Assembly: GCA_963827905.1 (NCBI GenBank)
Contig: CAWHCB010000003.1
Span: forward strand, 23,412 to 87,411
Reading direction: 5' to 3'
DNA length: 64,000 nt
From: JACXTP01 sp963827905
GTDB taxonomy: Archaea > Thermoplasmatota > Thermoplasmata > Methanomassiliicoccales > UBA472
Below the pieces are notes generated by a model. The model searched no databases. It worked only from the letters and a program-made list of their open reading frames with translations, and had not been told where the DNA came from. This document shows, piece after piece, positions 19,046-27,924 of this stretch. A program made the position numbers and the translations under genes. Each line of letters starts with the position of its first letter. Within the stretch, counting starts at the first letter, position 1.

Positions 19046-20134
19046 CTACTTTGATTTATAAACCTTGCCTCTTTTAACCGGCCGCTGCGGCACTCTTGGC
19101 TGGCTCTGCGGGCTGGAAACCCGGCGCGGGGGCTCGGGGTACTTCTCCTTCACCTCGACCACCCTCGCCTCCATGTCGGCCAGTAGCTTGTCGCCGATGA
19201 AGTCGCCCTTGTAGAAGTCGACCTTGGCGGCTATGCTGGCCTTGGCCGCCAGGCTGCGGGCCACCTTGCCCCTCTGCCAGTATGGCGCCCGGTTCACCAT
19301 GGGGTGTTGGAAGATCACACCGTGCTTGGGGGGCCGCTTGCCGGTCTTCAGGTGCAGGAAGAGGGCCTTCTCCGCTCCCAGCAGCTGTACGGTGCTGGAA
19401 GGGAACCGCGCCAATCGCCCCAGTCCTCCAGCGATCGAGATCATGCGCGCCGCCAGGTTGGCCGACAGCAGGTGGGTCAGGTTGGGGGCCACCTTCTGCA
19501 TGCTCTCCAGGATGTATCGGTCCAACGCCTCCTTGCGTCGGTACATGGCCTCCAGACCGGAGGCGAAGGAGCGGATGGTCTCCAGGTCGTCCTCGAGCAT
19601 CTCCGATCCCACGGACTCGAGCTCCATGCCCAGCTCCACCAATATCCTGTCCCGTGAGCCATGCTTGGCGATCAGCTCCGCATAGCGCAGGTCCTGGGCG
19701 TAATCGGCCAGCTCGGGGAAGTGCAGCCCGTACCACTCGTGCAATCGCTCGCTCATGAGGTTGATGGTCTCGATCAGGTCGTCGGTGGCGCGGATGGCCT
19801 GGGCCACGCACCGGTCCTCGCCCAACGGCTCCCGCGTCCTGACCTTGCCCAGCTCGACCATGACCTTCTGCATGAACTGCGGCTCCAGGCCGTAGTCCTG
19901 AGGTTTGATGAAAGAGGAGTCGAACAGCACCGGCTTTCCCAGCTTGGAGAGTCGGGGCTCGGCCACCTTCATGCGCTTCTGGGCCAGCCTCCGCTCCTCT
20001 GGCAGTATCTCGCCGCGCTGCACGGCCGCCAGCTTCTTGGCGATGGCCTTGGCGTCCTTCTCGAACAGCTCATGTCGCTTCACGCTCTGCTCGTCGCAGA
20101 GGAACACCCCGAACCACTTGGTGACCAGTATCAT
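19046..20134 (-). CDS. Nop5 (Nop56/58), C/D-box snoRNP core protein
   Basis: 362-residue scaffold protein of the RNA-guided 2'-O-methylation complex; it binds fibrillarin with its N-terminal domain and L7Ae/guide RNA with its NOP domain. The NOP signature is visible around ATIRMISIAGGLGRLARFPSSTVQLLGAEKALF and HGVIFQHPMVNRAPYWQRGKVARSLAAKA (both given in part). The C-terminus is a basic tail ending KRGKVYKSK. In many archaea the fibrillarin gene is the immediate neighbour; here fibrillarin lies 12 kb away at 31935. Confidence 0.95.
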   Translation of the reverse strand: MILVTKWFGVFLCDEQSVKRHELFEKDAKAIAKKLAAVQRGEILPEERRLAQKRMKVAEPRLSKLGKPVLFDSSFIKPQDYGLEPQFMQKVMVELGKVRTREPLGEDRCVAQAIRATDDLIETINLMSERLHEWYGLHFPELADYAQDLRYAELIAKHGSRDRILVELGMELESVGSEMLEDDLETIRSFASGLEAMYRRKEALDRYILESMQKVAPNLTHLLSANLAARMISIAGGLGRLARFPSSTVQLLGAEKALFLHLKTGKRPPKHGVIFQHPMVNRAPYWQRGKVARSLAAKASIAAKVDFYKGDFIGDKLLADMEARVVEVKEKYPEPPRRVSSPQSQPRVPQRPVKRGKVYKSK

Positions 20135-20149
20135 TTCGATGCCCTTCCT

Positions 20150-20783
20150 TTATGCTAACTTCGACCTCATGATGCGCGCCACCTCTTCAGGGGGAAGGTC
20201 GGCCGCCCCCCCGATGACATTGACCCGGTACTGCAGTTTGGCCAGGAACTCCATGGCCTCCATGCGATGGAACGCCTCCCGCACGTCGCGGCCCACCGTG
20301 ATGGCGCCATGCTTCTCCAGCAGGTAGGCGTTGCTCCAGGACATAGGCTCACCGATGGAGCGGGCCAGGTCCTCCGTGCCCGGGGTGGTGTATGGGATCA
20401 AAGGTATATCCTTTCCCAAGTACAGCAGCGATTCCGGCGTCAGCGCCGGGCGCAACCGCTCGCTGGCCAAGGCAAGGACGGTGCAGAACTCCGGATGGGT
20501 AGTGCACCACCGCACCAACGTCCGGTCGTCCTCGATAGAAGGCCAGATGGAATGGCGTCTCAATGCTGGGCCTGCCTCCGGCCGCCACCTCCCCGGTGGC
20601 GATGTCAATCTCCACCAGCTTCTCCGCCTCCAGCATGCCCTTGCACACTCCGGAGGGGGTGATGAGCATACGACCTCCCTCCATCCTCAGGCTGATGTTG
20701 CCCGCCAGTCCGCTCACGAGCCCCTTCTCGTAGAGCAGCTTCCCATAATGGACCAGCTCCTTCCTCGCCTTCTCGTCCTTCAT
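20150..20783 (-). CDS. Class II aldolase, fuculose-1-phosphate aldolase-like (one frameshift)
   Basis: Zinc aldolase of the FucA/AraD family. The N-terminal part has the phosphate-binding GLAGNISLR and ITPSG; the frame breaks near 20501, where one extra base separates VGAVVH from THPEFCTVLALASERL. The joined sequence restores the metal-binding HxH (VVHTH) and, later, NAYLLEKHGAITVG with the third histidine. Corrected length is about 210 residues. Its start overlaps the stop of mtnA by 4 bases. With that neighbour it probably cleaves 5-methylthioribulose- or 5-deoxyribulose-1-phosphate to DHAP and an aldehyde rather than acting on fuculose; the substrate is inferred from context. Confidence 0.85.
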
Positions 20784-21792
20784 GACATCCGCGCCCCCTT
20801 GACCTTATGGACCTCGGATGGCTTGATGACGCCTATCTCGGTGATGATGCCGGTGACGTACTTGTGCGGCGTGACGTCGAACGACGGGTTCAACGCCGCC
20901 GACCCCTTCGGCGCGATGAGACGCCCGTCCACCTCCGTCACCTCCGTGGGCGACCGGTTCTCGATGGGTATGTCCTTGCCGCTCTCCATCTTCAGGTCGA
21001 AGGTGGAGATGGGCGCCGCGGTGTAGAAAGGCACGCCCAGCTCATGGGCCAGGACGGCCTTCTCGAAGGTGCCGATCTTGTTGGCGAAGTCCCCGTTGGC
21101 GGCGATGCGGTCGGCCCCGACGATGACGATGTCGGTGCCCAGGCGCAGGAAATGGCCCGCCGCCCCGTCCGGGATGATGGCATGGGGTATGCCCTCCTCC
21201 ACCATCTCGAAGGCGGTGAGCTTCATGCCCTGCCAGCGCGGTCTGGTCTCGGAGACGTAGACGAAGAGGGGCTTGCCCTTCCTCCACGCCGCGCGGATCG
21301 GCGCCAGCGCCGTGCCGTGGTCCAGGGTCGCCAAGGCCCCGGCGTTGCAATGGGTCATCACCCTGGCCCCGCTGGCGATCAATCCCTCCCCATGCTCGCC
21401 GATCAGACGGCACTTCTCCACGATGGTGTCGGCGTAACGGTCGGCCGCCTCCTTGGCGTCCTCGCCCTTGGCCATCGATCTCCAGCATGAAGTCCACGGC
21501 GAAGAAGAGGTCGTGGGCGGTGGGCCTGGTGGACTTGAGCAGCCGTGGCCGCTTCCTGCAGGTCCATGCCCTGGTTCTTGGCCAAGAGCATTCCGTAGGC
21601 CGCCGCCGCGCCGATGGCGGGCGCGCCCCGAACGGTCATGTTGCGTATGGCCTCCGCCATGTCCTCGCAGTTGTAGATGTCCAAAAGGACCACTTGGTGG
21701 GGGAGCAGCCGCTGGTCGATCATGCGCACCTTGTCGCCCTCGAGCCATAGCGCCCGGCGGTCCTGGACCTTGCCATCTAGCCTTATCTTCAT
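20780..21792 (-). CDS. mtnA: S-methyl-5-thioribose-1-phosphate isomerase (two frameshifts)
   Basis: Converts methylthioribose-1-phosphate (and, in some archaea, deoxyribose-1-phosphate) to the ribulose form. The N-terminal part 21792-~21540 carries NMTVRGAPAIGAAAAYGM. The middle part (STRPTAHDLFFAVDFMLE) is in a second frame, and the C-terminal part from ~21480 (KEAADRYADTIVEKC, then THCNAGALATLDHGTAL with the catalytic-type Cys and VGADRIAANGDFANKIGT with the catalytic Asp) is in a third. Two single extra bases, near 21537 and 21480, restore about 336 residues. MtnA is favoured over the eIF2B-like ribose-1,5-bisphosphate isomerase by its first block. Confidence 0.87.
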
Positions 21793-21923
21793 CTTCTCAT
21801 GCGAGTGAGGGCGGAGGGATTAGAAAATTGTTCTTACTGCAATGGGTGGGCAGATTTCCGATATTTCGTCTCACAACAATATCTTTATTAACTGGCTTCA
21901 TTAATCAGAATGTTGGCTAGGAG

Positions 21924-22671
21924 ATGAATAAGAAACCATCGGATTTTGACGTGTATTCGACCTCGACGGGGCTGCGCCAGATATCCAATCCAGTAAGGCA
22001 GAAGATATTGGCCGAGCTGCAACGCCGGGACCTTAGCCTGAGCGAGATCGCCGCCCTCACCGGGAAGGCGCAATCCACCCTGTCCGTGCACCTTGACAAG
22101 ATGGTGGTGGAAGGGTCTGATCGGTTACCGGGACGACCCGCACGACAATCGACGCAAGATATTCTATCTCATCTCAAGGCCGGTCGGTTCCTCGGTGGTG
22201 CCACGGGAGGAGCTGAAGAAGGCGGTCAGCAACACCATCGCCCGCAGCATCGGTACCCCGTCCACCTTCTTGAAGGGCATGATCCGTTCCATCGTCATCG
22301 GGATGGAGGCCATCGGCTTCAACATGGACCCGGTGCTGAAGGACATCGGGCGGCAGATCGGGACCGAGGTGGCGAAGCGGTTCAAGTCCACCAATGTGGA
22401 AGGCCTCATCCAGGAGGTCAAGGAGTTCTACAAGGAGCACGAGCTGGGCGAGGTCGTGGTCTATTCCGTGCACCCGGTCACGCTCATCATCAAGGACGAG
22501 TACGACTGCTCCAAGGCGCCCGACGTCGGACGCACCCTCTGTCTTCTGAACGAGGGCATGCTCGAGGCCATGTTCGAATCGAAGCTGAACATGCCGTTGC
22601 GCGTGGTGGAGAAGGAGACCTTCGGTTCCAATTTCAACATGTGCAAGTACGTGATCGAGCCCTCACTGTGA
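21924..22671 (+). CDS. ArsR-type HTH regulator with V4R domain, MsvR-like (one frameshift)
   Basis: About 248 residues. The winged helix is at the N-terminus (ISNPVRQKILAELQRRDLSL, then SEIAALTGKAQSTLSVHLDK), in an order typical of archaeal ArsR regulators. An extra G near 22115 shifts the frame; the second part restores VEGLIGYRDDPHDNRRKIFY and continues to a V4R (4-vinyl reductase) domain, about 100-248, with cysteines in DEYDCSKA, RTLCLLNEG and NFNMCKYV. An ArsR HTH fused to V4R is the layout of MsvR, a redox-sensing repressor of euryarchaea whose V4R cysteines sense oxidation. A TATA-like ATCTTTATTA is at 21881-21890. The target genes are not visible. Confidence 0.82.
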
Positions 22672-22714
22672 GGTAGCGAAGCATTTCTGGTCCATTTGTA
22701 AGATCAAAGGGTCT

Positions 22715-23684
22715 CTAATTATCTCTGGACCCCCAGTACATGTATAGCCAACCATGTTCCTCGCCCTCGATGTCCTCGGACCTGTCCATGAAGAAGAAAA
22801 AGTAATAGACGCCCTTCATCACCGGGACATCCACCGTTCCGTTGGCTCTGATCAATGACAAAGTGGAGTTGTAATGGAACATACCGCTGTCTTCGATCTC
22901 ATGTACGTCGCTCATCGAGAGCATGTACATGGTTCCGTTCATCCCTTCGATTCGATATTTCAGGGACTGGTCGGTGCCGACCTCAACCAAACCCCAGACC
23001 AACATCCATTCTATCAGGGCCAACACCATAGCCGGTGGCATCAGCTTTTACGACGTTCAGGGCCTCAGCGTGGTTTTCCCAATACCGTTCATCGCAATCT
23101 CAGATGCCAGGACTATTGGTCTCGTTCATGAAGATCGTGTAATGGTAGGCTGGATTCACCACAATTATGCGATATACAAGGGATGATTGCAAACCGGCGT
23201 TGATTATTACGGTGGAATTGCCACACGGACCGATTATCGTCCTCACTGCTTTTTCACCGAACGGGGTCGATATCTTCTCATTCCCGATGAAGTAGTAGTG
23301 ATACTCGTACTCCTTTGCGAGAATAGGTTCCACAGATCCAGCCTATTGTTAGGACCACCGAAGCTTTGATTAAACTCGGGCGGAACACGCATCCAACCTG
23401 AACTCGAAAATACCATTGTAAGGCAGCATGTGGAAAGAGCCGTTAACCGGGGAATTATCGTCGAACTCACCAGCGATGGAATAGTTGACATATTCATCGC
23501 TATGGAATTCATAGGGCCCCTCGTCGTCGTCCTGCCAATCTACCAGGAGCATCGAGGCCAATCCAATGACACCGATTATGGACAAGGCCACCAAGACCAC
23601 CATCCATTTCTTTCTCCTCGATGAAGGACCTTTGATCGATTGTTCATCTGTCACTTTGGTATTCGCCCCTTCCAACCCAACCAC
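22715..23684 (-). pseudogene. Decayed membrane-anchored protein of unknown function
   Basis: The N-terminus is clear: a basic SRRKK stretch, one hydrophobic anchor (MVVLVALSIIGVIGLASMLL, residues 28-47) and an acidic DWQDDDEGPY exterior. After residue ~100 the frame is lost repeatedly: three stops in the starting frame around 23350-23372 that a +1/-1 pair can bypass, a TGA near 23100 inside otherwise coding sequence, and another shift near 23000. Fragments such as AKEYEYHYYFIGNEKISTPFG and DQSLKYRIEGMNGTMYMLS look like one beta-rich extracellular protein of about 320 residues. With four or more disruptions it is probably a pseudogene, or a stretch of poor sequence. No family is recognised, and it is less G/C-rich than its neighbours. 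Confidence 0.6.
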
Positions 23685-23805
23685 TAGATGACAACTATTT
23701 TGCTGACCTTTAATAATTTATTCTTCTTCCATGACGATGATTTTTATCAGAACGGTCTTGCTTTTTCAACAACCTTGAAATCCTGTTCGGTCGATGCCAT
23801 CGGCC

Positions 23806-24594
23806 ATGGCAATGAAGGTCATCGCGGTCCTGGGCAGCCCCCGCCGTCATGGTGGCGGTTATGGCGTGGTCAAGAGCCTGGAGGGCAGGCTCAAAGCGCT
23901 TGGCGATGTCGAGGTGGAATATGTCCATCTCGTCGATGTCGGGCTGCTGCCATGCAAAGGATGCTTCACCTGCATCTCCAAAGGCGAGGCTCACTGTCCG
24001 CTCAAGGACGGGAGGGAGGACCTGGAGCGAAGGATGCTGGCAGCGGACGGGCTGATCCTGGTCTCCCCCGGGTATGTGCAGAACGTGAGCGGTCTGTTCA
24101 AGAACTTCATGGACCGGTTCGCCTATACCAACCACCGGCCCCGCTTCTTCCACCAGAGCACCCTGGTCGTCGCCAATGGCGGTGCGGGCCTGAAGCATAC
24201 CCTGCGCGCCTTGAGCATATCCTTGGGCGGGGCGAGGATCGTCGAACGTTTGTCGGTGGCGATCCCTCCCTGGCCCATCAACCAGAAGATGCAGGACAAG
24301 AACGATAGGGCGATCCAGGGGGCGGCCCAAGCTCTATACAAGGACATGACCACCAAAGGACCTTCGCCGAGCCCCGATTTCCAGGAGTACATGCGCTTCC
24401 GTTTCTTTTCCAAGGTGGCGCCAGAGCTAAAAGAACATCTGCCGGCCGATTATGAGTTCTACCAAGGGAAGAGGGACTTCTACTACGAGACCCATATTTC
24501 CTTGGGCAAGAGATTGGCCGCTGGGATACTCGTCCCTCTCGGTCTTTTCATGGCCAAAGGAATGGCACCAGCTCCCAAAGACATGTCCAAATAA
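23806..24594 (+). CDS. Iron-sulfur flavoprotein (NADPH-dependent FMN reductase superfamily)
   Basis: 262-residue flavodoxin-fold protein starting MAMKVIAVLGSPRRHGGGYG, where GSPR..GG is the FMN-phosphate loop. The Cys cluster CKGCFTC followed by a Cys seven residues later (C-x2-C-x2-C-x7-C, about 49-63) matches the compact 4Fe-4S motif of archaeal iron-sulfur flavoproteins, which carry electrons to oxygen or peroxide detoxification. The C-terminal ~70 residues are an added helical tail with a hydrophobic stretch (GILVPLGLFMAKGM). It lies close to the MsvR-like redox regulator. The ATG at 23812 is an alternative start. Confidence 0.85.
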   Translation: MAMKVIAVLGSPRRHGGGYGVVKSLEGRLKALGDVEVEYVHLVDVGLLPCKGCFTCISKGEAHCPLKDGREDLERRMLAADGLILVSPGYVQNVSGLFKNFMDRFAYTNHRPRFFHQSTLVVANGGAGLKHTLRALSISLGGARIVERLSVAIPPWPINQKMQDKNDRAIQGAAQALYKDMTTKGPSPSPDFQEYMRFRFFSKVAPELKEHLPADYEFYQGKRDFYYETHISLGKRLAAGILVPLGLFMAKGMAPAPKDMSK

Positions 24595-24635
24595 AATCCG
24601 AGCGAGGAAGGGTAATGGTGCCTCACCGGCCAAGA

Positions 24636-24643
24636 TTAAATAT
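24636..24643 (+). promoter_or_regulatory. TATA box for a leaderless membrane-protein gene
   Basis: TTAAATAT centred 25-26 bases before the ATG at 24665, so transcription and translation would begin at the same base. Confidence 0.5.
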
Positions 24644-24664
24644 CACCTAGCCAATCGCAACGAC

Positions 24665-25114
24665 ATGGTCCGGCAGCGGAAACCCTATGACCTGATATAC
24701 CTGATGACGGTCGAGTTCCTGATCTCGATCCTCACTTTCTACAGCTCGGTCATCATGATCGTGGCGGTCGCCACCGGGTCGGAATCGGACAGGTTGGGGC
24801 TCATCGGCCCCGATGCCCCGGCATGGGTGTTGGACGACCCATCCCAGGCGCTGACCATCTTCAGCATGGCCTTCATGGCCCTGGCATTGCTGTCGTTCCT
24901 TTTACTATGGGGCTTCCTTCGCGCCAAGTCCTTCTCATGGATGACCGGCATCCTTGCCTCCGTCGCTACGACGGTGGTGGGCATGGCGGCCATCCTCGCC
25001 CTGGGGTACGAGGACACGCAGACCTTCTTCCGCTATGTGATACTGGTCATTGCACCGATGTTCGTGATCTATCTATTGGTCCGCCAGGACATAAAGGCCT
25101 ACCTGCTCAGGTAA
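24665..25114 (+). CDS. Uncharacterised four-helix membrane protein
   Basis: 149 residues, no family recognised. Four hydrophobic segments are visible: LIYLMTVEFLISILTFYSSV, LTIFSMAFMALALLSFLLLW, ILASVATTVVGMAAILAL and YVILVIAPMFVIYLLV, with a polar loop (TGSESDRLGLIGPDAPAWVL) after the first. The start ATG 24665 is supported by a TATA box at leaderless distance; an upstream open frame to 24452 overlaps the flavoprotein gene and is not likely used. The function is unknown. Confidence 0.75.
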   Translation: MVRQRKPYDLIYLMTVEFLISILTFYSSVIMIVAVATGSESDRLGLIGPDAPAWVLDDPSQALTIFSMAFMALALLSFLLLWGFLRAKSFSWMTGILASVATTVVGMAAILALGYEDTQTFFRYVILVIAPMFVIYLLVRQDIKAYLLR

Positions 25115-25284
25115 GCCGGTCCATCGATCAGGCCATCTTCCCACTAGTTCCGATAGCAATAGCGTTCCGAGGTAATAGCGAAAGATTTATTCAAAATGAG
25201 GAATTCATCGGCCTGCTTATCCCCTACGCTCTCAACGGCGATGGGGGTGAGATATCTGACCCATGAAGATGGGAGGGATGAACA

Positions 25285-25731
25285 ATGGGACTGTTTGACA
25301 AAGTGAAAGGAGTTAAGGAAGCAGAGAACACCAAACTGACCAAGGAGGAATCCTTCGCCGCCGTGGCCTTGGCCGCGGTCGCAGCGGATGGGATGATCAC
25401 CGAGGAGGAGGCCAACGGCCTCGTCGTCAGCCTGGTGCGCATGAAGCTCTTCTCTGGTTACAACGGCAACCAGATGGGCGCCATGTTGAACAAGCTCGTT
25501 CAGATCATCAAGAAGCAGGGCGTCGACGAACTGGTCAACATGGCCAAGGAGTCCTTGCCGAAGGACCTGAAGGAGACCGCGTTCGCGGTCGCGACCGACC
25601 TGGCATTGGCCGACGGGGAGCTGGGCGGGAAGGAGAAGGAGATCCTCACCAAGATCCAGCAGATCCTGGAGATCCCTGAGGACAAGGCGGTGACCATAAT
25701 CGAGGTCATCCTCATCAAGAACAAGGGTTGA
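25285..25731 (+). CDS. TerB-like (tellurite-resistance TerB fold) protein
   Basis: 148-residue all-helical protein. Two internally similar blocks, FAAVALAAVAADGMITEEEA and FAVATDLALADGELGGKEKE, each carry the TerB-type acidic metal-binding pattern ADGxxxxxE. TerB-fold proteins are cytoplasmic and linked to stress or membrane-associated complexes; the specific role here is unknown. The N-terminus (MGLFDKVKGVKEAENTKLTK) is basic and amphipathic. A G-rich GGGAGG lies upstream. It ends before a clear hairpin/oligo-T terminator at 25746. Confidence 0.82.
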   Translation: MGLFDKVKGVKEAENTKLTKEESFAAVALAAVAADGMITEEEANGLVVSLVRMKLFSGYNGNQMGAMLNKLVQIIKKQGVDELVNMAKESLPKDLKETAFAVATDLALADGELGGKEKEILTKIQQILEIPEDKAVTIIEVILIKNKG

Positions 25732-25745
25732 ACCTTTTCAATAAA

Positions 25746-25777
25746 TGGTCCAGAGGACCATCATTTTTTTTATTTTT
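25746..25777 (+). terminator. Hairpin plus oligo-T terminator after the TerB-like gene
   Basis: A perfect 6-base stem TGGTCC-AGA-GGACCA (25746-25760) is followed by a T-rich run (25764-25777). It sits 15 bases after the TerB-like stop and at the 3' end of the convergent gene. Confidence 0.7.
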
Positions 25778-26840
25778 CAAAATCGACATTGAGCCTGCGT
25801 ATCTGCAGGCACCGGAACAACGACTCACATTCCAAGGCCTTCACCGAACGCCTCTTTTCCTCCAATCCCATGCGCATCCCCAGGACCCAGACGCCATTGT
25901 TGCTCTCTGGCAGGTCGGTGCGGGAGAAGTATCTGACATGCCCCACCTCCAGGCGGTCCTCCATGATCTTGACCGACCTTCTGTACCAATCGTGCCATGG
26001 CGCCTGTCTGGACCTGCCTAACAGCTCGAGGAGGAGGAGCATGCGGGCGAATTCCCTTCCCGTCACATATTCCCCCTGGTACCCTGGCAGATGGACGCTC
26101 CAACCCATCATGTAATATTGCCCATCGTGTCGAACGACGCCGTATCCCGGCCAGAGCGATTGGTATTCGGGACTTAGGACCAGTTTGATCACCGTCTCGA
26201 CCTTCGACCTCCGGTCCTCATCGCCCATGATGCCCTTGGAATGGAGGAACGCGTACAGGTCATAGATCCAGGGCAGTTTCAGATCATCATCGGGATAGAG
26301 GTCTGGGTTGAGCAGAGGGGACCGTCGGAAGGCCTTGGGGTATCCCGGGAGGGTGTCCTGAGGGACGTACGCATGCTCGAATCAGGTCTCCTGGCAAAAT
26401 CGTAGACCCTGTCCAAGCGATGCCTGACCCAGGCATCGACCGCCCCATCCTCGTAACCCAGCATGGTCAGGAACGCGGCGCAGATGGTCCGATGAAAGAC
26501 CGGGAGATGGCCCTGGTGGGGGAGGTCCATCTGCTCCTCCATCCATCGTTGGAACGGAGCGACCCGATCGTCCAGGACCTGCACGCCCTTTCTCAATCCG
26601 AACTCGAACAATTTCCCCATGGCGTTCTCGAAGACCTGAGGGATGGCCCCGTGCAGGGTATGACGGTCGCACTCGCTTGGGATACTTTCGAGCCAGGACC
26701 TCACCAGTGGGGAGGCCAACAGACTCGGTCAATTCCGCGATCGCCCTGTTTCCATCTTGATCATGCCCTTTAGATAACCGATACCTGATCACAGGCCCAG
26801 CGTTCTCCATCAGCCATCGGGCGACATCTGCGTTCTCCAT
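25770..26840 (-). CDS. Uncharacterised helical repeat protein (two frameshifts)
   Basis: Three fragments on one strand form a protein of about 356 residues. The N-terminal part (MENADVARWLMENAGPVIRY) continues from ~26720 in a second frame (PLVRSWLESIPSECDRHTLHGAIP, in part, and FLTMLGYEDGAVDAWVRHRLD). From ~26385 it goes on in the first frame as YVPQDTLPGYPKAF, LPWIYDLYAFLHSKGI and MGDEDRRSKVETVIKLVLSP. One correction removes a base (near 26710); the other adds one or removes two (near 26385). The repeated short helices with Trp and Arg recall alpha/alpha-barrel prenyltransferase- or cyclase-like proteins, but no catalytic motif is visible. The function is unknown. Confidence 0.6.
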
Positions 26841-26965
26841 GTTCCCCGGACCGTTGGGATGTCACTGGGATGATTATAATCCTATCTCTCGCTCCCTTGG
26901 GCCACGGTCAGACTGGTGTCATCATTATTTCGATGCTTACATAGCTCGCTAGGACGGCGATCATA

Positions 26966-27607
26966 TCAGGAGGTGGTCCCGGTCCCACTCCAATCCTTCT
27001 TTAGGAGCGCGAAGTAAACCTCATCAAAATATCGTCCATCGTAGAACACCCGCTCGCGAAGGACGCCTTCCTCCTTGAACCCATATTTATGTAACAGCGA
27101 TCGCGACCCGACATTGATGGCCAACGGGACCGCTTCCAACCTGTTCAGGCCCACCACCGTGAAACCATAGGTGATGATGGGCATAAGGGCCTCGGTCATG
27201 ATGCCCTGCCTCCAATGGTCCGGATCAAGCTCGTAACCCAGCTCTGCGCAATGGTTTAGAAGATGGAAGTTCCAGAGACAGACCATGCCGATGACCTGGT
27301 CGTTTGGCATCGATTCAATGGTCCAGATCATGGCAGAATGTTTTTCGGTGGCATCGATGCACTCCCGGACCCACTTCCTCGTATCCTCGATGGAACGATG
27401 AGGCGATTCCCCATATAGGCAGGTCACTCGGGGGTTCGATTTGGTGGCAAACAAGGTCTCCGCGTCCTCGAGGACCATTTTTCGCAATCGTAACCTCTCG
27501 GTCGAAAAGTATGATTGATGGGTGTAATCATCAAATGGTTCCATCGGACGTTTGAACACCGTCATCGATAAGTGAAATTTCGTATTCTCTGGTAGGAAGA
27601 ACGCCAA
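26966..27607 (-). CDS. GNAT acetyltransferase (RimJ/RimL type)
   Basis: Transfers acetyl from acetyl-CoA to a protein N-terminus or small molecule. Typical blocks are FSTERLRLRKMVLEDAETLF, a middle strand DQVIGMVCLWNF, and the CoA-binding region ELGYELDPDHWRQGIMTEAL, followed by GLNRLEAVPLAINVGSRSLL and KYGFKEEGVLRERVFYDGRY. It is about 190-213 residues long: the first Met (27607) gives a long N-terminus, and Met at 27565 or 27544 would be closer to the family. The substrate is unknown. The region is less G/C-biased than the core genes. Confidence 0.88.
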   Translation of the reverse strand: MAFFLPENTKFHLSMTVFKRPMEPFDDYTHQSYFSTERLRLRKMVLEDAETLFATKSNPRVTCLYGESPHRSIEDTRKWVRECIDATEKHSAMIWTIESMPNDQVIGMVCLWNFHLLNHCAELGYELDPDHWRQGIMTEALMPIITYGFTVVGLNRLEAVPLAINVGSRSLLHKYGFKEEGVLRERVFYDGRYFDEVYFALLKKDWSGTGTTS

Positions 27608-27662
27608 AGTAGGTCATAGGGGGTGTGGGGGACGTAGTTGAAATCCACTGGACAAAACAATT

Positions 27663-27672
27663 CCCCCCCCCC
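27663..27672. repeat. Ten-base poly-C tract
   Basis: An uninterrupted run of ten C (27663-27672), followed eight bases later by six C (27679-27684), in a short non-coding stretch (27608-27771) upstream of the acetyltransferase on the minus strand. Nothing else is seen in this stretch. Confidence 0.8.
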
Positions 27673-27771
27673 ATCACTCCCCCCTTGCCTTCTTCTGCAT
27701 CAATACGAATTATCCAACATGGTTGATAAAATATTCAATGGCATCAATAAAAAATTGTAAAACATTGAGGG

Positions 27772-27903
27772 TCATTTCTTCTTCATCTTGGCCAGCTTCT
27801 TCTTCGCTGCCCCACTGCCCGATGCAGCCTTGCTCTCCAAAGCTGCCATCTTTTCATTCTTTCCTGCCTTTTGCTTTTTAATATCATTCTTCGAAATGCT
27901 CAT
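27772..27903 (-). CDS. Small lysine-rich protein, 43 residues
   Basis: A short open frame beginning MSISKNDIKKQKAGKNEKMA and ending KKKLAKMKKK. It holds 15 lysines and no cysteine, tryptophan or tyrosine; the central part is Ala/Ser/Gly-rich (ALESKAASGSGAA). A TATA box (ATAAATAG, 27925-27932 on the minus strand) is centred exactly 26 bases before the A of the ATG, the spacing of a leaderless archaeal gene, which makes chance unlikely. It may bind nucleic acid, because it resembles disordered basic tails; no family is known to me. It lies upstream of the acetyltransferase gene on the same strand. Confidence 0.5.
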   Translation of the reverse strand: MSISKNDIKKQKAGKNEKMAALESKAASGSGAAKKKLAKMKKK

Positions 27904-27924
27904 GCTCCCGAAAGCAGTAATTTT

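Noticed and set aside
20780..21792. Ribose-1,5-bisphosphate isomerase or eIF2B-like identity for this gene
   Set aside because: The N-terminal blocks and the partner aldolase favour MtnA, though the families share their C-terminal fold.
22715..23684. Pyrrolysine (TAG) read-through as explanation for the stops
   Set aside because: The internal stops include TAA and TGA as well as TAG, and the frame also changes.
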